Assembly (NCBI GenBank): GCA_018398815.1
Contig: CM031601.1
Coordinates: 36,308,009 to 36,372,008, forward strand
Direction: 5' to 3'
DNA: 64,000 nt
Origin: Conus ventricosus
Taxonomy: Eukaryota; Mollusca; Gastropoda; Neogastropoda; Conidae
The notes under the pieces are model-generated. The model had not been told where the DNA came from, did no database searches, and saw only the letters and a list, made by a program, of their open reading frames with translations. Positions 26,131 to 39,366 of this stretch are shown here, in pieces; within the stretch, counting starts at the first letter, position 1; the number at the start of each line of letters is the position of its first letter. A program made the position numbers and the translations under genes.

Positions 26131-27762
26131 CTAGCTACCTTGTCAAAGTGCTCCAAGACATATCAATGTCCCTCCCTGGTGTAATGAACTCTGGAAGCTT
26201 TAATTTTGGGCCTTCTAACTCTATCAATGCCTGTCGATTACCCCCCTGAATTACAGATGCGGTAGGCCGCGAAAGAAATAGTTCCATCTCTCCTACGTTG
26301 GTCAGCTTTCCTCACGACGGAGGGCAAACACCTGTTTGAAAACGTGACTTCAGTTTTTGAAGCAACACTTCCTTACGAAGGCTTCCAGTCATGGCAGCCG
26401 CTTCTCAGCTCAGAGTTGCCTCTTCGCCTACGCAGAGCTTCCTTTCAGACAGCCTTCCCTACGCAGAGTTTGCCTCTTCCCTACGCAGAGTTTCTGCCTA
26501 TCTAACTCTTCCGAGCGGGAGTGCCTCATCCTCAGCGTTGCTTTTGCTCCAGAAACATCAGGACCGGAGCAATATCCAGAGCATGAGTCACCACTCCCGA
26601 CACGGTAGGATGACCCTTTTGACAACGTCCCTTGTCTGTCGACTTTCCCATGAGGAAAGTCCCCCGGGCATACTCCCTTTACGATGGGAAGCATGGAGAG
26701 GAGAGGGTTTTCGGTTCTGCGACCCAACAGAATCCCACATTTGCTTAGCTATACACTGACGCTGTCCGAGCGACGGCCAGTCGGGTCTCAGCAGAAGATC
26801 CCCTATCGAAGAAGTTGAGCGAAAGAACTTCGCGGGACAAGTCGGCAACTGCACTGGAATAAGGTAGAAAGTCCCTGTATATCAAAGTACTTGTACAAAT
26901 AGTTAGTGACTATATTTTGAAAACTTTCTTCTTTCGACGCACGTAGCTTCGCATAAACCACGCATCCCGCGGACGTTGCCAGACAACTATATCCTACGTT
27001 CTCAAATAAGGGGAAAGACAATTCCACTGAAAAAACAGATACCGCTCGAATATGTCACATCTCCTAGTGACCTACATGTGAATAAACAGCAAATCAAAAG
27101 TGTACCACAACAATATTTATTGAAAACGAAAAAGACGAAAAGACTACCCTGACCAAGTACCATTCACGGCCCCGCGCTCAGAGCACAAGAGCGACAAGAC
27201 AGTGAGTGTCACACAGAGTCAACAAAGAGCAACCAAACATTCAAAATAAAGGAAAATACCATAAAGAATAAAATGTCAAGGCTGCTTCCCACTCTGGCCC
27301 TAGACCGGGGCGCTCCCCAACACGAGCAACAGATGCGGTGGTGCTCACCGCCAAATAAATACCAAGGCATACCTGAGAAAGGGAAAAAAGTTGAACACAA
27401 AAGCTTCCTATACAACCACCTGTACTCAATAACGCACCGGCCGTAAATGAAAACTGGATAATCTACAAAACATGACTGGCATACTGATTGGCAACAGAAA
27501 GTCAGTTATAACGGCCGTATCTGCTGATGGCAACCCGCGGAAAGAGTTGGTCAGGACGCGGGTCGATACCCCAATCGCACAACACGTATACCCCCACAGA
27601 CACACCAAAGTTCATTCGGCACCAAAAGACACCCTACATGCTATGAGTCACCCAGCCAACCACCCACACCAAACATGTGCCAAACTGACTAACCGGATAC
27701 AAAACAGACATGAACCTGGACAGGCAAACCATGAAACGAGAGAGACAGTCAGAACCCTTCAA

Positions 27763-27779
27763 ATCCCGACGAGCCCCCA
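27763..27779 (-). promoter_or_regulatory. primer-binding site, tRNA-Pro-like
   Basis: The minus strand reads TGGGGGCTCGTCGGGAT six bases inside the 5' LTR end. It differs by one missing C from the 18-base site complementary to the 3' end of tRNA-Pro. This fixes the minus-strand orientation of the element. Confidence 0.65.
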
Positions 27780-28537
27780 CATATGTCCACGACCAGACCC
27801 CCTGGAGTCCTGCCCTGACATGATCTGGTCTAGAAGTGTAGTGACGTGAGTTGACTGACCTCACACGCTCCGCAAGAGAACACACAAGAAAGATTACAAT
27901 AAACAATACACCATTATTACACACCAACACACACATAGACACAATAATCCATACAACAACACAGACATACCTATTCACAATTAAGCAATTCAACACACAC
28001 AACAAACACAAAGTCCACAAATATGGCATATACAACGCACAACAACACCCTTAATTATAAATAAAGCAATTCCAACACACCTTCCTTTTGTGCCATCACG
28101 TTGTTCCCCCACCCCATGCCAGCTCCAAAGTCCACTGGGAGTAATCGTGTCGAATCGGGAGCCGCCAAACCGATTCAGTTCTTGAATAAGTCTTTCAACG
28201 CCGAAACCCCTTAGCACACACCCACCCCCCAAATGGCATGACACAGAGCCTAACCACACACTGGTCAACCAATGCTTACAGGAAGTCGAGACATTGTGTA
28301 AAAACATCATCCTGTCGTACGAGGCTGTAGTCGTTGAAGGTCCCGGTCAGGGGGTTATGCCTTCCAGTGAATAACGCCACCTCACACGCCCCCCTATGTG
28401 GGGGCGGCCTCAGAGCGTAAAGCCGCGGTTGGAAGCCCCCGTGAGGAGAAAAAGAAGGGAAGGAACTGGAAAGTAAAGAAGGTGTTACATATAAACCCCG
28501 CCGTCAGTATGGTTTGAAATAAGCTGCTAAATCCTGA

Positions 28538-31500
28538 CCCTCCGGGTGGTTTTCGACCTTGTCGTGGTCGGAGTTAGGTTGCGTGTTCCATTGAACCCGT
28601 AAGGCTCTTGCTGGCGTGGGAATCAATACTCGAAGGATTAGGCAGTGTATTTTTCAACATGTCTTCTAGGCCTGAGAGTATCAGATGCTTTTTGGCCTAA
28701 GCGAAACGTTGAAAACGGAGATGATGCCCCAGTAGGGCTTCCCAGTCAGAGATAGTGCTAGAGGGTGAGGATCCTGACAAAGAGTAACCCCCTTTCTCCA
28801 TTTCCTTGTTATTCCTGCCGACCCAATATGGCCCTTATTCAATCTTCGTCTCCCCTTCAAGTCTTCTTTTTTCCACACTCCTTTTCACTCTGTGGTCTCC
28901 TTAAGATCGCGCGCGGCTTTTGCCGGCTGTGCGACCTTGGTCGAGTGGGAATGAGATCCCTGGTGATTGAGAGGGCCATCGCACTCAACACACACTTTGG
29001 CTCGGACCTCACAAATCAGGGGAGTACACTTTGGCCCTGGTTTAGACAAATCGCTCCCCTTCTAAATGTGGTTGTTTCAAGACGTGCCAGTACCCCAGCT
29101 GCCAGTAAACCCAGCATTTGGCTCATCTCTCTGGTAACCCGTGATTTGAGCAAGATCATGGGGATAGGGTGTTGCTTCATCCTGCTTTTCGAATGTCCTC
29201 TCCCGAACCCGAATCCTGGCAGGGTCAAGAAACATTGTTTTCTTGGCCTGGCCCCTTAGTTTGTACTCAAGGTGGGAGGTGTTAAGGAGGGGAATTAATC
29301 ACAAAAAACAAATATTGCTCCTTTTCAAAACATCCCCCCCAAAAGAAGAGTAATGCCGGCAAATCCCCAATTTCAGGGAGCCGTGATTCTGACAGCGAAT
29401 CTGACCACTGAATACGACAGAGAACAGTTTCAGGTCTTCCTGGCTCGTGGGAGGAAATGGAACGGAGGCATTGCCAATACCCCTTTCAGCTCTTAGCCTA
29501 TATGCTATTCAAAATGGGACTTTCAATGGCTTAATTCAGTTGCCCACATTCCGACAAAAGTAGAGAATTGATCGTTTTTATAGTTCAGAGTCGATCAAGA
29601 AAACAAACTTAACCACTGTTGAGGGCAACAAATTAGTGTAATGGAGATCAGGATGACAGCCACCAAAACAGTTTAAAAATCGCGATCAAAAGTAGTGAAA
29701 CGCTGTAAGATATCAAACGGTGTCTCAGAGCAGAAATACAAACAGACCGGCGTCCAAGGGTGTGACGAGGTGCGCAGTGGTGACAGTCAAGAAAGGTGCA
29801 GAGAGAGTAGGGCCACCAACCCCTCCTTTCGTGACCTTCTGCCAACCCTGTGCTGCCTCCGGACAATCACAGAAGGCTGACCTGAAACGTCCTTGTTGTG
29901 TAGTTGTATGTCCCGTCCCCGTTGAGTGTGCAACAGGTAGGCCGAGAAGATAGCCATGTCAGGGACCGCTGTTCTGGTCAGGAGTGTGTGGTATTTGCTG
30001 TCAAAGTGCCACCCATGATGGGGCCTTGTCAAGAACCGTCACATTGAGCTAACTGCGGAGGCGAACATCATCCCTTCCTCTTCCCAAATGTCCTCATGAT
30101 TCAAGAATCCACCATTCAACGAAAAAAAACGTAAAAGAAGATCTCCTTTTTGAAGCCCGCAAGCAGGTTGTGGCATTCAGGACTCCAACAGCGTCATATG
30201 CTACGGCCGAAAGAGTTCGTTTCCCGGCATTATCCACTCGAGTCAGTCTGCTTACAGTGCTAGAATACCATTTACTTTCCAAAACATATCAATTCAGAAC
30301 GTCAACTCTGGTTGAAGCATTGTCCACCACCATCCCACGCCAAAGTAGACTGCCCCTAGGTTGAGTCCAAAAAATACCTCCACCCCTCAGACTGCCCATC
30401 TGACCTACAACAACTGCTGCTGGGCAGATTAAAAAACCAGCATTCCGCCTCTAACCACTCCTATCCGCTTGCCCGTGTGCGGGCAAGGTAGTTCCACCCA
30501 ATGAGGAAACGTTGTGATGATAAAACGAACCGCCCACCGATCTCCCAAAACCAGACCGACCACCATCTCCAAAATCCAGGACCTTTGTCACCTGCGGCAT
30601 GTCTGCCAGCTGTTCCTAATACCAACACATAGCCAGTTAAACTAGAAAAAAAAAGTCACTCCATTGGCCGCAGATGCTGATGAGGAGATGACCAGATCCC
30701 TCTCCTTTTCCGGCCTCATCAACCATTTAAAAACCAATAATCCCTTGGAATATCCTGGTCAAAATTCCAACTACGATGAGCTGGCAGCTTCTAGTGTCAA
30801 ACTAAGAAACCGTTCTTGTCGTGGCTCTTCAAGAAACCCAAATTCAAAGCCATAATGACCTTCACACATACATCTTAATAATCTTTCAAATCCTCACAAC
30901 CTTCCACTTGGGACTGTCCGGGCGGTTGTTGCCCCTTCTCTCCCTGTCACAAAACTTTGTTTATATCATATCGCTCTGTACTACCTCCCTTCAGGCTGTA
31001 CTGCGAGAGTCACTTCACCACAAACAGACACAAATCAGTTTCTCTTTATCTACCTCCATCTGTCCCGTTTTGAGTCGTCAGACCGTTTGTCAGTCTGTTT
31101 TAGGTGAAGCTGTCCTCGACCATTATTGCTGTTGGGTGACTTTACCTGTCACAGTACGCTCTGTTTGGTGTGTATTACCGGTTTCTACATCCAGAGGTCT
31201 GCTTGAATGAGATGTCCTTTCGATTTGGATTTGTGTTGGTCTGAACGACGTATCTGCAACTTCCCTCCATTCATCCTCAGTTCACTTTCGTGTTTAGATT
31301 TGTCGGTTGTTACGCCCTCGATGGTCCTGGACATATGAAGTGGACTTCCCATGACTATCAGCACGGAAGTATAGCCGAATTACCCTGTCCCATCAACAAC
31401 CTGTAATAACTGAAACACGCTCTGTCTCTCAGCATTTAAATTTATAAGAAAGCAAACTGGGATCTCTATGCAGCCACTGTTTCTAAGAGTTCCAGGACAC

Positions 31501-34500
31501 TGGATTTTTTTCAGAGTCCTGACCCCATCTGAATCACTGAACAAACATTATGATTAAATGTGCAAAGAGCCTGTATTCAAGTGTCATCCTATAAACTTCA
31601 AATTCCAAAAAACAAACCCTGGTTCGATTCAGAATGCCAACAAAATTCTAAATGTTAGAAAACGGGCTCACGCAGTTATATCCAACGACCTTCGGTTCCC
31701 CCACTCTCGATCCCATCATAAACACCGGTTGCTAAATCCAGACACACTTTAAATCAGAAACTACGGTCCTGGAGAACTACTGCTCCAGGCGGACATCAAA
31801 AACTTCTAAGAAAAAAGTGTGGAACATCATTAAAGAAAATCAAAAGGGAAGAACACCTGTCCCACAGTTGAACCATCACAAGTTATACGGAATCTTTAAA
31901 ACAAAAAAAAGATGCTAATCAGCATGCATTCAACCATTGAAAATAATTCCTCCTCTTCTAATAAATCAAGACACTTATGTACAAACACAAATCCCCTCAA
32001 AGAAATTCTCCCTGCAACTTTCATCCGACACATGGAAGACTACAATCTTCCTTTGTACATTAAAACGAGCTGAAATCTGCCTTACTCACTTTCAAGCGAT
32101 TCCTCTCCAAGGAGAATAGATGACATACATTAACAACCTAATGAAACATCTTTCTGAAGAATGTCTGAACATCCTTACAGAATACAACCACGTGTGGACT
32201 ACATTGAAGCATCCACCCTCTTGGCGGACAGCCCTCATTATTCCCAACCCCAAACCAGGAAAAGATCTATCTAATCATCTAAACAACCGTCCCATAGTTC
32301 TTTGACTGCATCTGTGTTCTGTAAATTTGAAGGAAAAAAAGTCACTTCTAGTCTCATTTGGAAACTCGAAACCCTGATGGCCTTTTGTCGAAATGAACAT
32401 GTGGATTCCGCAAACATCGAAGTACAGTTGACCATTTTATTCAGTCTTGGAAACTACCAACACTAGTAACGCCTATTTAAAACCCACAGCATGCAGTATG
32501 CAAATATCTTATGACTGAGAAGGCCCTACGAACCACCTGGAAGCTGGGATAGCTTCAAGATCTCCACGCTCTGGGTTTTCAGAGGTCATCTACCGCATTA
32601 TTATACAAACTTTTTGGCAGAACGACAGTTTCATGTCCCGGGATGTGGCGGACCACTCTGCTCTGATGTCCACGAGCAGTAGTTGGTTGTTCACAGGGAG
32701 CATACAATCTCCTGCCCTCTTCTTTTAGTATTAAGAACAACAACATTGTACAATCATTATCAGCAGGTATCAGACTGCTCATGTGTTTAAGTGGATGATT
32801 TATGCTGTCTACGCAACTGGAAGCCTGTACCCGAGTGTCCAGCGCAGCTCCCCCCCGGGGGGGGGGGGGGGGGGTGGGGGGGGGGGGGGGGTGGGGGCGG
32901 TGAATGTGGAAAACCCCCCCCAGGGGAAAAAAAAAAACAACAAAAAAAAAAAAGAAAAAAACGTAATAAAAATGGGAAAAAAAAAAGGGGGAATAGGATA
33001 AAAAATGGTAAAAATAGGGATTGTTTTTAATGAGAGGTTTTAGTGGATAAGGGAGAGTATTTATAATGGGGATAGGAATGTTTTGGAAGATGTGGGTAAT
33101 GTGAATTAGATTGTTTGATAAATGGAATAGTTTGTAATTTGGTATGTGATTTGGTAATTATTTAGTTATGTATATGAATTGGTTATTAAGATAATATGAG
33201 TGAATTTTGGATATTATTAATTATAATATAATAAGTATGGAGAGGTGTTTAATTGTGTGATAATATTAATACCTGTACTTCCTAAACGGGACTACGTTGT
33301 GCTGTGTACGCTCCGCACGATCATATTACCTCAAACTCTTGAACCCTATCCACCATCAAGGGCTTCTGTCTCTGTCATGGAGCGTTCCGCACACACCCCT
33401 GGTACAAGCCTGTAAGCATAGGCAGGTGAACCCTTCACTGTCCCAATCGCAGCTGAAACTGTCTTTGAATTATTACATCCAATCCGACAGTTCACTCAGA
33501 ACACAGAATCCTCCTATGACAGTGTGTTTTTTGACCCTCCGTTCCAAAGTAAGTTTGAAAAAAACCCTAACTGTATTCCGCCGTTTGGCTTCGTAGCAGC
33601 CTCACGTGCGGAATGCAGGTAAGACCGTGGGAGTATTTCCCGATTTTTCCAAGTTTCCGATCAACCTCCATGGTCCCCTTTTTCACACCAGAGATAGTTT
33701 TCGATCTCTCAGCTTCCGTAAGGAGTCAAACCACACTCACCTAGCGAACCAGGCTATGTATGACCGAGCTCTTTCCAATTCCCATCCTATCAAAAAGTTT
33801 TTCCACTGACGGTTTCCAAGTCTGATGAAGGAGTGACCTGTGCAGGCTAATGCCCTGGGGCTCCTTCTCAATATTGTTGGAACATAAACATTCAGATGCT
33901 TCTGTCTATTCACAGACATTACTGCTACTAGATACTTGGGCTTTGAATATAATCTCCCATACTTCGAGGATGTTACTTATCTGGTTCTGTCGGATACGCT
34001 AGACACTTAGGATGGCCCAATAGCTTGCCGTCAACCTTCACATCCAGAACATTATACTTTTTATAATGAACTATTTAATCCGTTGAAGGGCGGACCGGTT
34101 ACAACATAAATCTTGCTTGGGTTTCCAGCCATGATTGGCATCGGCGGAACGAAAATTTTGAACGTTTTAGCCTAGACTCCCCAAGAGAGAAACTGGTCCC
34201 AACACTTAAATCCCCCTGCACAGATTGTGCAACCCGGACCATCAATAAACTATGAGAAGATAGACCTCTGCAGAGGCATGGAACACACAGACGAATACAA
34301 ACTCTTTCAGAACCGACCAAACCTTAAAGACTTCCCTCCCCATCTAACGACGGTTGTCTTAAGAGGAAACGTTTTCTGTGCGCTGCACACCGGCCAATCG
34401 TATTTAAACCCATACATACGCATTTAAAGAGTGAAGAAGCTCACGTGAGACATTCCATTTCATGATGCCGCCACACACAAAGAAACATGTTATCATTTTA

Positions 34501-34847
34501 GAGTGTTGGGACTTGCACGAGTGTGATACACAACATTTTACAGCGGATTCCATGAGATCCTGTACAAGGGATGTCCCGCCTGAACGTGGACCTAGGGTTT
34601 TTGAGAGAAACTTAACATTTTTTCATCTGATTTGAGATTTTACTGAAGAAGTAATTTTAAGCAACTGATATCTGGTTCGTATGAAGATCTATGATCATTT
34701 GAGAATAGTGAAAGTTTTTTTTTTAATTTATTATATTTTTTATTTTATTTTAAATGACTGGTTAGTTGATTATTTAACGTTGGTGACAGCCCTGTATTGA
34801 TGCCCACCCTCAGCGGACGGCTGGGCAATAAGCAACAATAACCTATC
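28538..34847 (+). mobile_element. I-like LINE copy B, full-length but badly degraded
   Basis: Starts CCCTCCGGGTGG and ends in CAACAATAACCTATC. The LTR sequence CTGCTAAATCCT occurs at both edges (28,524-28,535 and, with errors, 34,848-34,859; the clean version is at 37,926-37,937). It is colinear with copy C. Recognisable pieces: ORF1 knuckle region (about 29,880-30,110), endonuclease with ALQETQIQS (30,821-30,850), reverse transcriptase (31,950-32,850) and RNase H (33,290-34,150). About 310 bp of reverse transcriptase sequence is replaced by a G run and C-free sequence (32,853-33,271). Frames break constantly. Confidence 0.8.
32853..33271. other. anomalous low-complexity block inside LINE B
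   Basis: A long G run (32,859-32,890, broken by a few T bases), then A-rich sequence, then 32,963-33,271 with not one C in 309 bases. It stands where copy C has about 310 bp of ordinary LINE sequence (43,618-43,930). Most likely an assembly or base-calling artefact; no gene is present. Confidence 0.85.
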
Positions 34848-36389
34848 CAGCTAAATCCAAACAGCCACACCGCTGAAGGGCGAGGGGAGGTGTTTGCTGA
34901 ATACATTATTAGCACCAGCTGATATGAATAACAGACCTTACTTAAAACATTAAACAAGCCCAAATGAGGAATGTTCGCTACAGGGGACTTCTCACACGAA
35001 GTACAGGCAAAAAAAAAAAGACAATGAAGTAACACGGTGAAGAAAGAATAATTTATATCTCCATCCTTCCAACCGCACGTTCAATGGGATCACAACACAT
35101 TACGCCTTCCTTAGGAATTAGAACTTGAAGAGTAAGGGGGCAGCAAATCATTGCATTTACAATTTCTAACCATATTTACAAATAATCATAATTTTAAATG
35201 CATGTATTATCCTCAACATTTTATAGTAAACATTTCAAATAACACAATTACTCGCAACCACGCTTCCAAAACGACTAATCGTGCGAACTGCCCGCACGCA
35301 AAAAGAAAACACTTGTTTCCCCTTGCACACCCAAACCGAGACGGTGGCCAAAGAATACTATACCGCGATTGTGGACATGTGTCGGACGAGGTGGGACCAA
35401 GCAAGTCCCAACCCAAATCACCAGGTTCTTCACCCCCAACCCTCCCACCAACTACCGCAACAACCAGATGCATTGAAAGGAGAGAGAATTATGATTAATT
35501 TTGAATGGCCAGGTTTAATAAAGATCCGAATTAACCATAGAAAATAGGGTCTCACACAATATTGACATTATCAATTTTGAAACACAAAAGGAAATTGTGC
35601 AACAGAGAAATAATTAGCTGGCTAACAAAAAAACAAACAAACAAACCAAGAAACTGATTGCTTAACACAGGCAACCCGTTTGATGACGCCAAGAAAGTGT
35701 GCGGTCAAGCGACTCCCTCTTCCCTCTGTCCAGTTTAGTAGGCCAGCAGAGCAGCTTCGAAAACGATGGACGCCCCTCCCCAACAGCCGACAGCCGGAAT
35801 GAAGGTTCCGACAGAACCATTCGGCGAAGTGGAAGAGAACCAGAACCAGGAGGCGGGCGCTCCATGGACCTACTACCGCCTCGAGTTAATAGAAAACCGA
35901 TTCCTAACCTGATGGCAGCCACAAGCACCCTACGTCACAGAGTGATAATACCTCAACTTAAGATTGACTGCTGCACATGCGGCAGTTAAAAAGACAGATG
36001 ATAGGGCCGATAAGACAAGCCAGTTCCAGTAGAAAGGTACCATTCCACCCGTGAACCTGCAGTAAAATTGCAACGACAGTGAAAATATAGAGAGAGAGAG
36101 AGAGGGAAAGTAAACCTAACAGAGCTGAGACCGACATTAAGGTGGCAAACTCACCACAAGCCACAATAATGTGGACTGATACACGATAACAACACCACCA
36201 AAGAAAACTGAATAAAACTCCCACCCTAGATAGGGCCAATAGACATAGGCCTCGAGCCAGCAGTATGGTGTAAATGGGGACGGAGGATTGACTTGAGGAC
36301 CTAACAAGGTAAAAGAGTGATGAGCAGTCACACAGACAGGTAACTTCTTGTTCCGTCCTACCTACCCCGGGGGGGTGATAAGAAACTTG

Positions 36390-39366
36390 TTGCACCTCTA
36401 CAGAGCCCTGCCTTCTAAACGGGACTCGGTGTGCGTGTACGGCTCCGCACGATCACTTCCTCAAACTCTTGGACCCTATCCACCATCAAGGCTTCGCCCT
36501 CTGTCTTGGAGCGTTCCGCACCACCCCTGTGTACAGCCTGTACGCAGAGGCAGGTAACCTTCACTGTCCAATCGCAGGCTGAAACTGCCCTTTAAATTTA
36601 TTACATCCGACTTTTTCTCAAACCACAGAATCCTGCCTATACTGTGTTTTTTGACCCTCCGTTCCAAAGTAAGTTTGAAAATAACCCGAAATGTATTCCG
36701 CCGTTTGGGCTTCGTAGCAGCCTCACGTGCGGAATGCAGGTATAGACCTGGGAGTAGTTTCCCGATTTTTCCAAGTTTCCGGATCAACCTCCATGGACCT
36801 TTTAAACACCAAGATTCGTTTCGATCTCGCAGCTTTCCGTAAGGATCTACCAGCTCGCTACGTACAAGGCTTTGTATGCCGAGCTCTGTTCCAAATTCCC
36901 ATCCTATCAAAAGTTTTCACTGACGGTTCCAAGTCTGAGGATGGAGTGGCCTGTTGCAGCCTACTGCCCTGGGGCTCCTTCCTCAGATATTGTTGGAACA
37001 TATACATTCAAAATGCTTCTGTCTATTCTGCTGAACTTACGCTCTAGTACTGGCTTTGAAGATAATCTCCCATTCTTCGAGGAGGGGACTTTCTGGTTCT
37101 GTCGGATTCGCTGTCAGCTTTGGAGGCCATAGCTGGCCGCAACCTTCAGCATCCAAACTTTACTTTTTTTTGAACTTTTAGCAAGTTGAAGCGGACGGTT
37201 TACAACTTTTACTCTTGTTTGGGGTTCCTGGCCATGTTGGCAACGGGGGGAACGAAATGGTTGATCGTTTAGCCAAGAACGCCACAAGAGAGAAACTGTC
37301 CAACACTTAAAACCCCCTGCTCAGATGTGAACCCCAAAATTAACGATTATTGAGAGACCTCTGGCAGGAGGATTGGAACACACAGACGAATAACAAACTC
37401 TTTCAGTTTCCGTCCAAACCTTAAAGACTTCCTCCCATCTACGTCGGGGTCGTAAAGAGGAAACGGTTCTGTGCCGGCTGCACACCGCCATTCGTATTTT
37501 CCCCCATTCTTACCTTTTAAAGAGTGAAGAAGCTCCGTGGTGCATTCCATGTCATGCACCACTCACAATGAAACATTTTCTTTTAGAGTGTTTGGGACTT
37601 GAAACATGTGAGACACAAACATTTTACAGCGGAGTCCATGAAAAATCCTGTTCAGGGATGTCCCCCTGACTGATCCTTGGGTTTTTTGAGAGAAATTAAC
37701 ATTTTTCATCTGATTTGAGATTTTACGGAAGAAGGATTTTTTAACAAAGTTCTGGTTCGTTTGTAGACATGTCATTTTTAGATGTGTGAAAGTTTTTTTT
37801 TTTTAATTTATTTTATTTTTTTAAATTTTTTTTTTTAAAAGACTGGTGAGTTGATTTTAAAAGTGGTGACAGCCCTGATGTGGCCCTCTGCGGGCCGGCT
37901 GGGCTATAAGCAACATTATCCTATCCTGCTAAATCCTAACAGCCACTCGCATGAAGGGCGAGGGGGGGTGTTTGCTGAATACAATTAGTAGCAAACCCGC
38001 TTAACAGACCTGAGCGTAAAACAGTAAACAAGCCAAATGAGGAATTTCGGGTAAAGGTCTTCTCACACGAAGCAGGCAAAAAAAAAATGACATTGAAAAT
38101 TTAAAACGGTGAAAAAAAGAATAATTTAAATCTCCATCCTTCCACCCACGTTCAAAAGATCACAACACATTCCCTTCCTTAGGATTTGAACTTGAAGATA
38201 CAGCAATCATTGCTTTACAATTTCTACCATATTTACAAATAATCATAATTTAATGGCATGATTATCCTCACATTTTATAGTAACATTTCAAAATAACACA
38301 ATTCTCCAACCACGCATCCAAACGACTAATCGTGCGTACGCACGCTCGCAAAAAGAAAACACTTGTTCCCCTTGCACACACAAACAGACGGTGGCCAAAG
38401 AATACGAGACCGGCGATTGTGACAGGGGCGGACGAGTGGGACCAAGCAAGTCCCAACCCTAAATCACCAGGTTCTCCCCCAACCCCACCAACTACCGCAT
38501 CACCAGATGCATTGAAAGGAGAGAGAATTTTGGATTTAATTTTGAATGGCCAGGTTAAAGATCGAATTAACCAGAGAAAAAGTGGTCTCACACAATATTT
38601 CTTTTATAATTTTGAAACCAAAAGGAAATTGTGCAAAAGAGAAGAATTAGCTGGCTAACAAAAAAAACAAACAAACAAACCATGAAACTGATGCTTACCA
38701 GCTACCCGTGGGTGACCCAAGAAAGTGGCGGGTCAAGCGACTCTCTGCCCTCTGTCCAGTTGAGAGGACCAGCAGAGCAGATGCGGAAAACGATGACGCC
38801 CCTCCCCTACAGGCCGACTGCCGGAATGAAGGTTCCGACTGAACCTTCGGCGATGTGGTAGAGAACCAGAACCGGAGCGGGCGCTCCCAGGGACATCTTC
38901 CGCTCGAGTGAAGAGAAAACCTGCCTAACCGATGGCAGCCAACATGCCACCCTACGTCACAGAGTGAGAATACCTCAAGCTTAAGAGGAATGCTGCACAT
39001 GCGGCAGGTAAAAAGACAGGTGAGAGGCCGATAGAGACAGCCAGTTCAAGAGAAAGGTACCAGCCACCCGTGAACCTGCAGGATGAATTGCACGGACAGT
39101 GAAATTAGAGAGAGAGAGAGAGAGAAAGTAAACCTAACCTGAGCTGAACGACATTAAGGTGCAAACGCACCACAAGCCACATTAAGGGACTGATACACGA
39201 CAACAACAACAACAATAGATAAATGAATAATTCTACCACCCTAGATGGGCCAATAGTCATAGGCCTCGTGACAGGCAGTATGGTGAAATAGGGAAGGAGG
39301 ATTGACTGATGACCTAACAAGGTAATGTGTGATGAGCAGTCAGCACGAGACAGGTAACTTCTTGTT
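36390..39366 (+). repeat. second copy of a 3-kb block (LINE B 3' half + LTR end + flank)
   Basis: Matches 33,272-36,343 from the RNase H region of LINE B (both share the peculiar TTCTAAACGGGAC variant), through the LINE tail (ends about 37,925), the 12-bp target duplication (37,926-37,937), the LTR end (39,273) and 90 bp of flank ending CAGGTAACTTCTTGTT. This second copy has fewer indels. The same unique junctions appearing twice points to a tandem duplication or, more likely, two overlapping contig ends joined without merging. Confidence 0.75.
39274..39278. repeat. target-site duplication GGCAG, right copy
   Basis: Directly follows the LTR terminus TGACA and matches the five bases before the left LTR. 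The noisier first copy of this junction is at about 36,259-36,263. Confidence 0.7.

Larger units (their letters stand above)
9604..36258 (-). mobile_element. Ty3/gypsy-type LTR retrotransposon with three nested insertions
   Basis: Order on the + strand: left LTR (split by a DIRS and LINE A), internal region 23,800-27,785, right LTR (split by LINE B). With the nested elements removed, each LTR is about 2.15 kb and the internal region about 4.0 kb. The element reads on the minus strand: a primer-binding-like site adjoins the right LTR and a purine tract adjoins the left one. Integrase and gag-like fragments are visible on the minus strand in the correct order. Only about 220 bp separate the TTRAKA-type linker peptide (about 25,075) from the integrase zinc-binding region, so reverse transcriptase and RNase H seem to be deleted. 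LTR ends are TG...CA and a GGCAG duplication brackets the element. The copy is non-autonomous and full of indels. Confidence 0.8.
27786..36258 (-). repeat. right LTR (5' LTR of the gypsy element), in two pieces
   Basis: Pieces are 27,786-28,537 and about 34,848-36,258, together about 2.15 kb. It begins TGTCCACGACC, aligning with TGTCACCGACC of the left LTR. It ends in a noisy version of CCTCGTGACA. LINE B splits it. The LTR contains an AC-rich stretch (27,900-28,080) and a GA microsatellite (about 36,090-36,105). Confidence 0.8.

Noticed and set aside
32783..33030. Glycine- and lysine-rich frames
   Set aside because: They translate the anomalous G run and A-rich block inside LINE B, which I consider an artefact.
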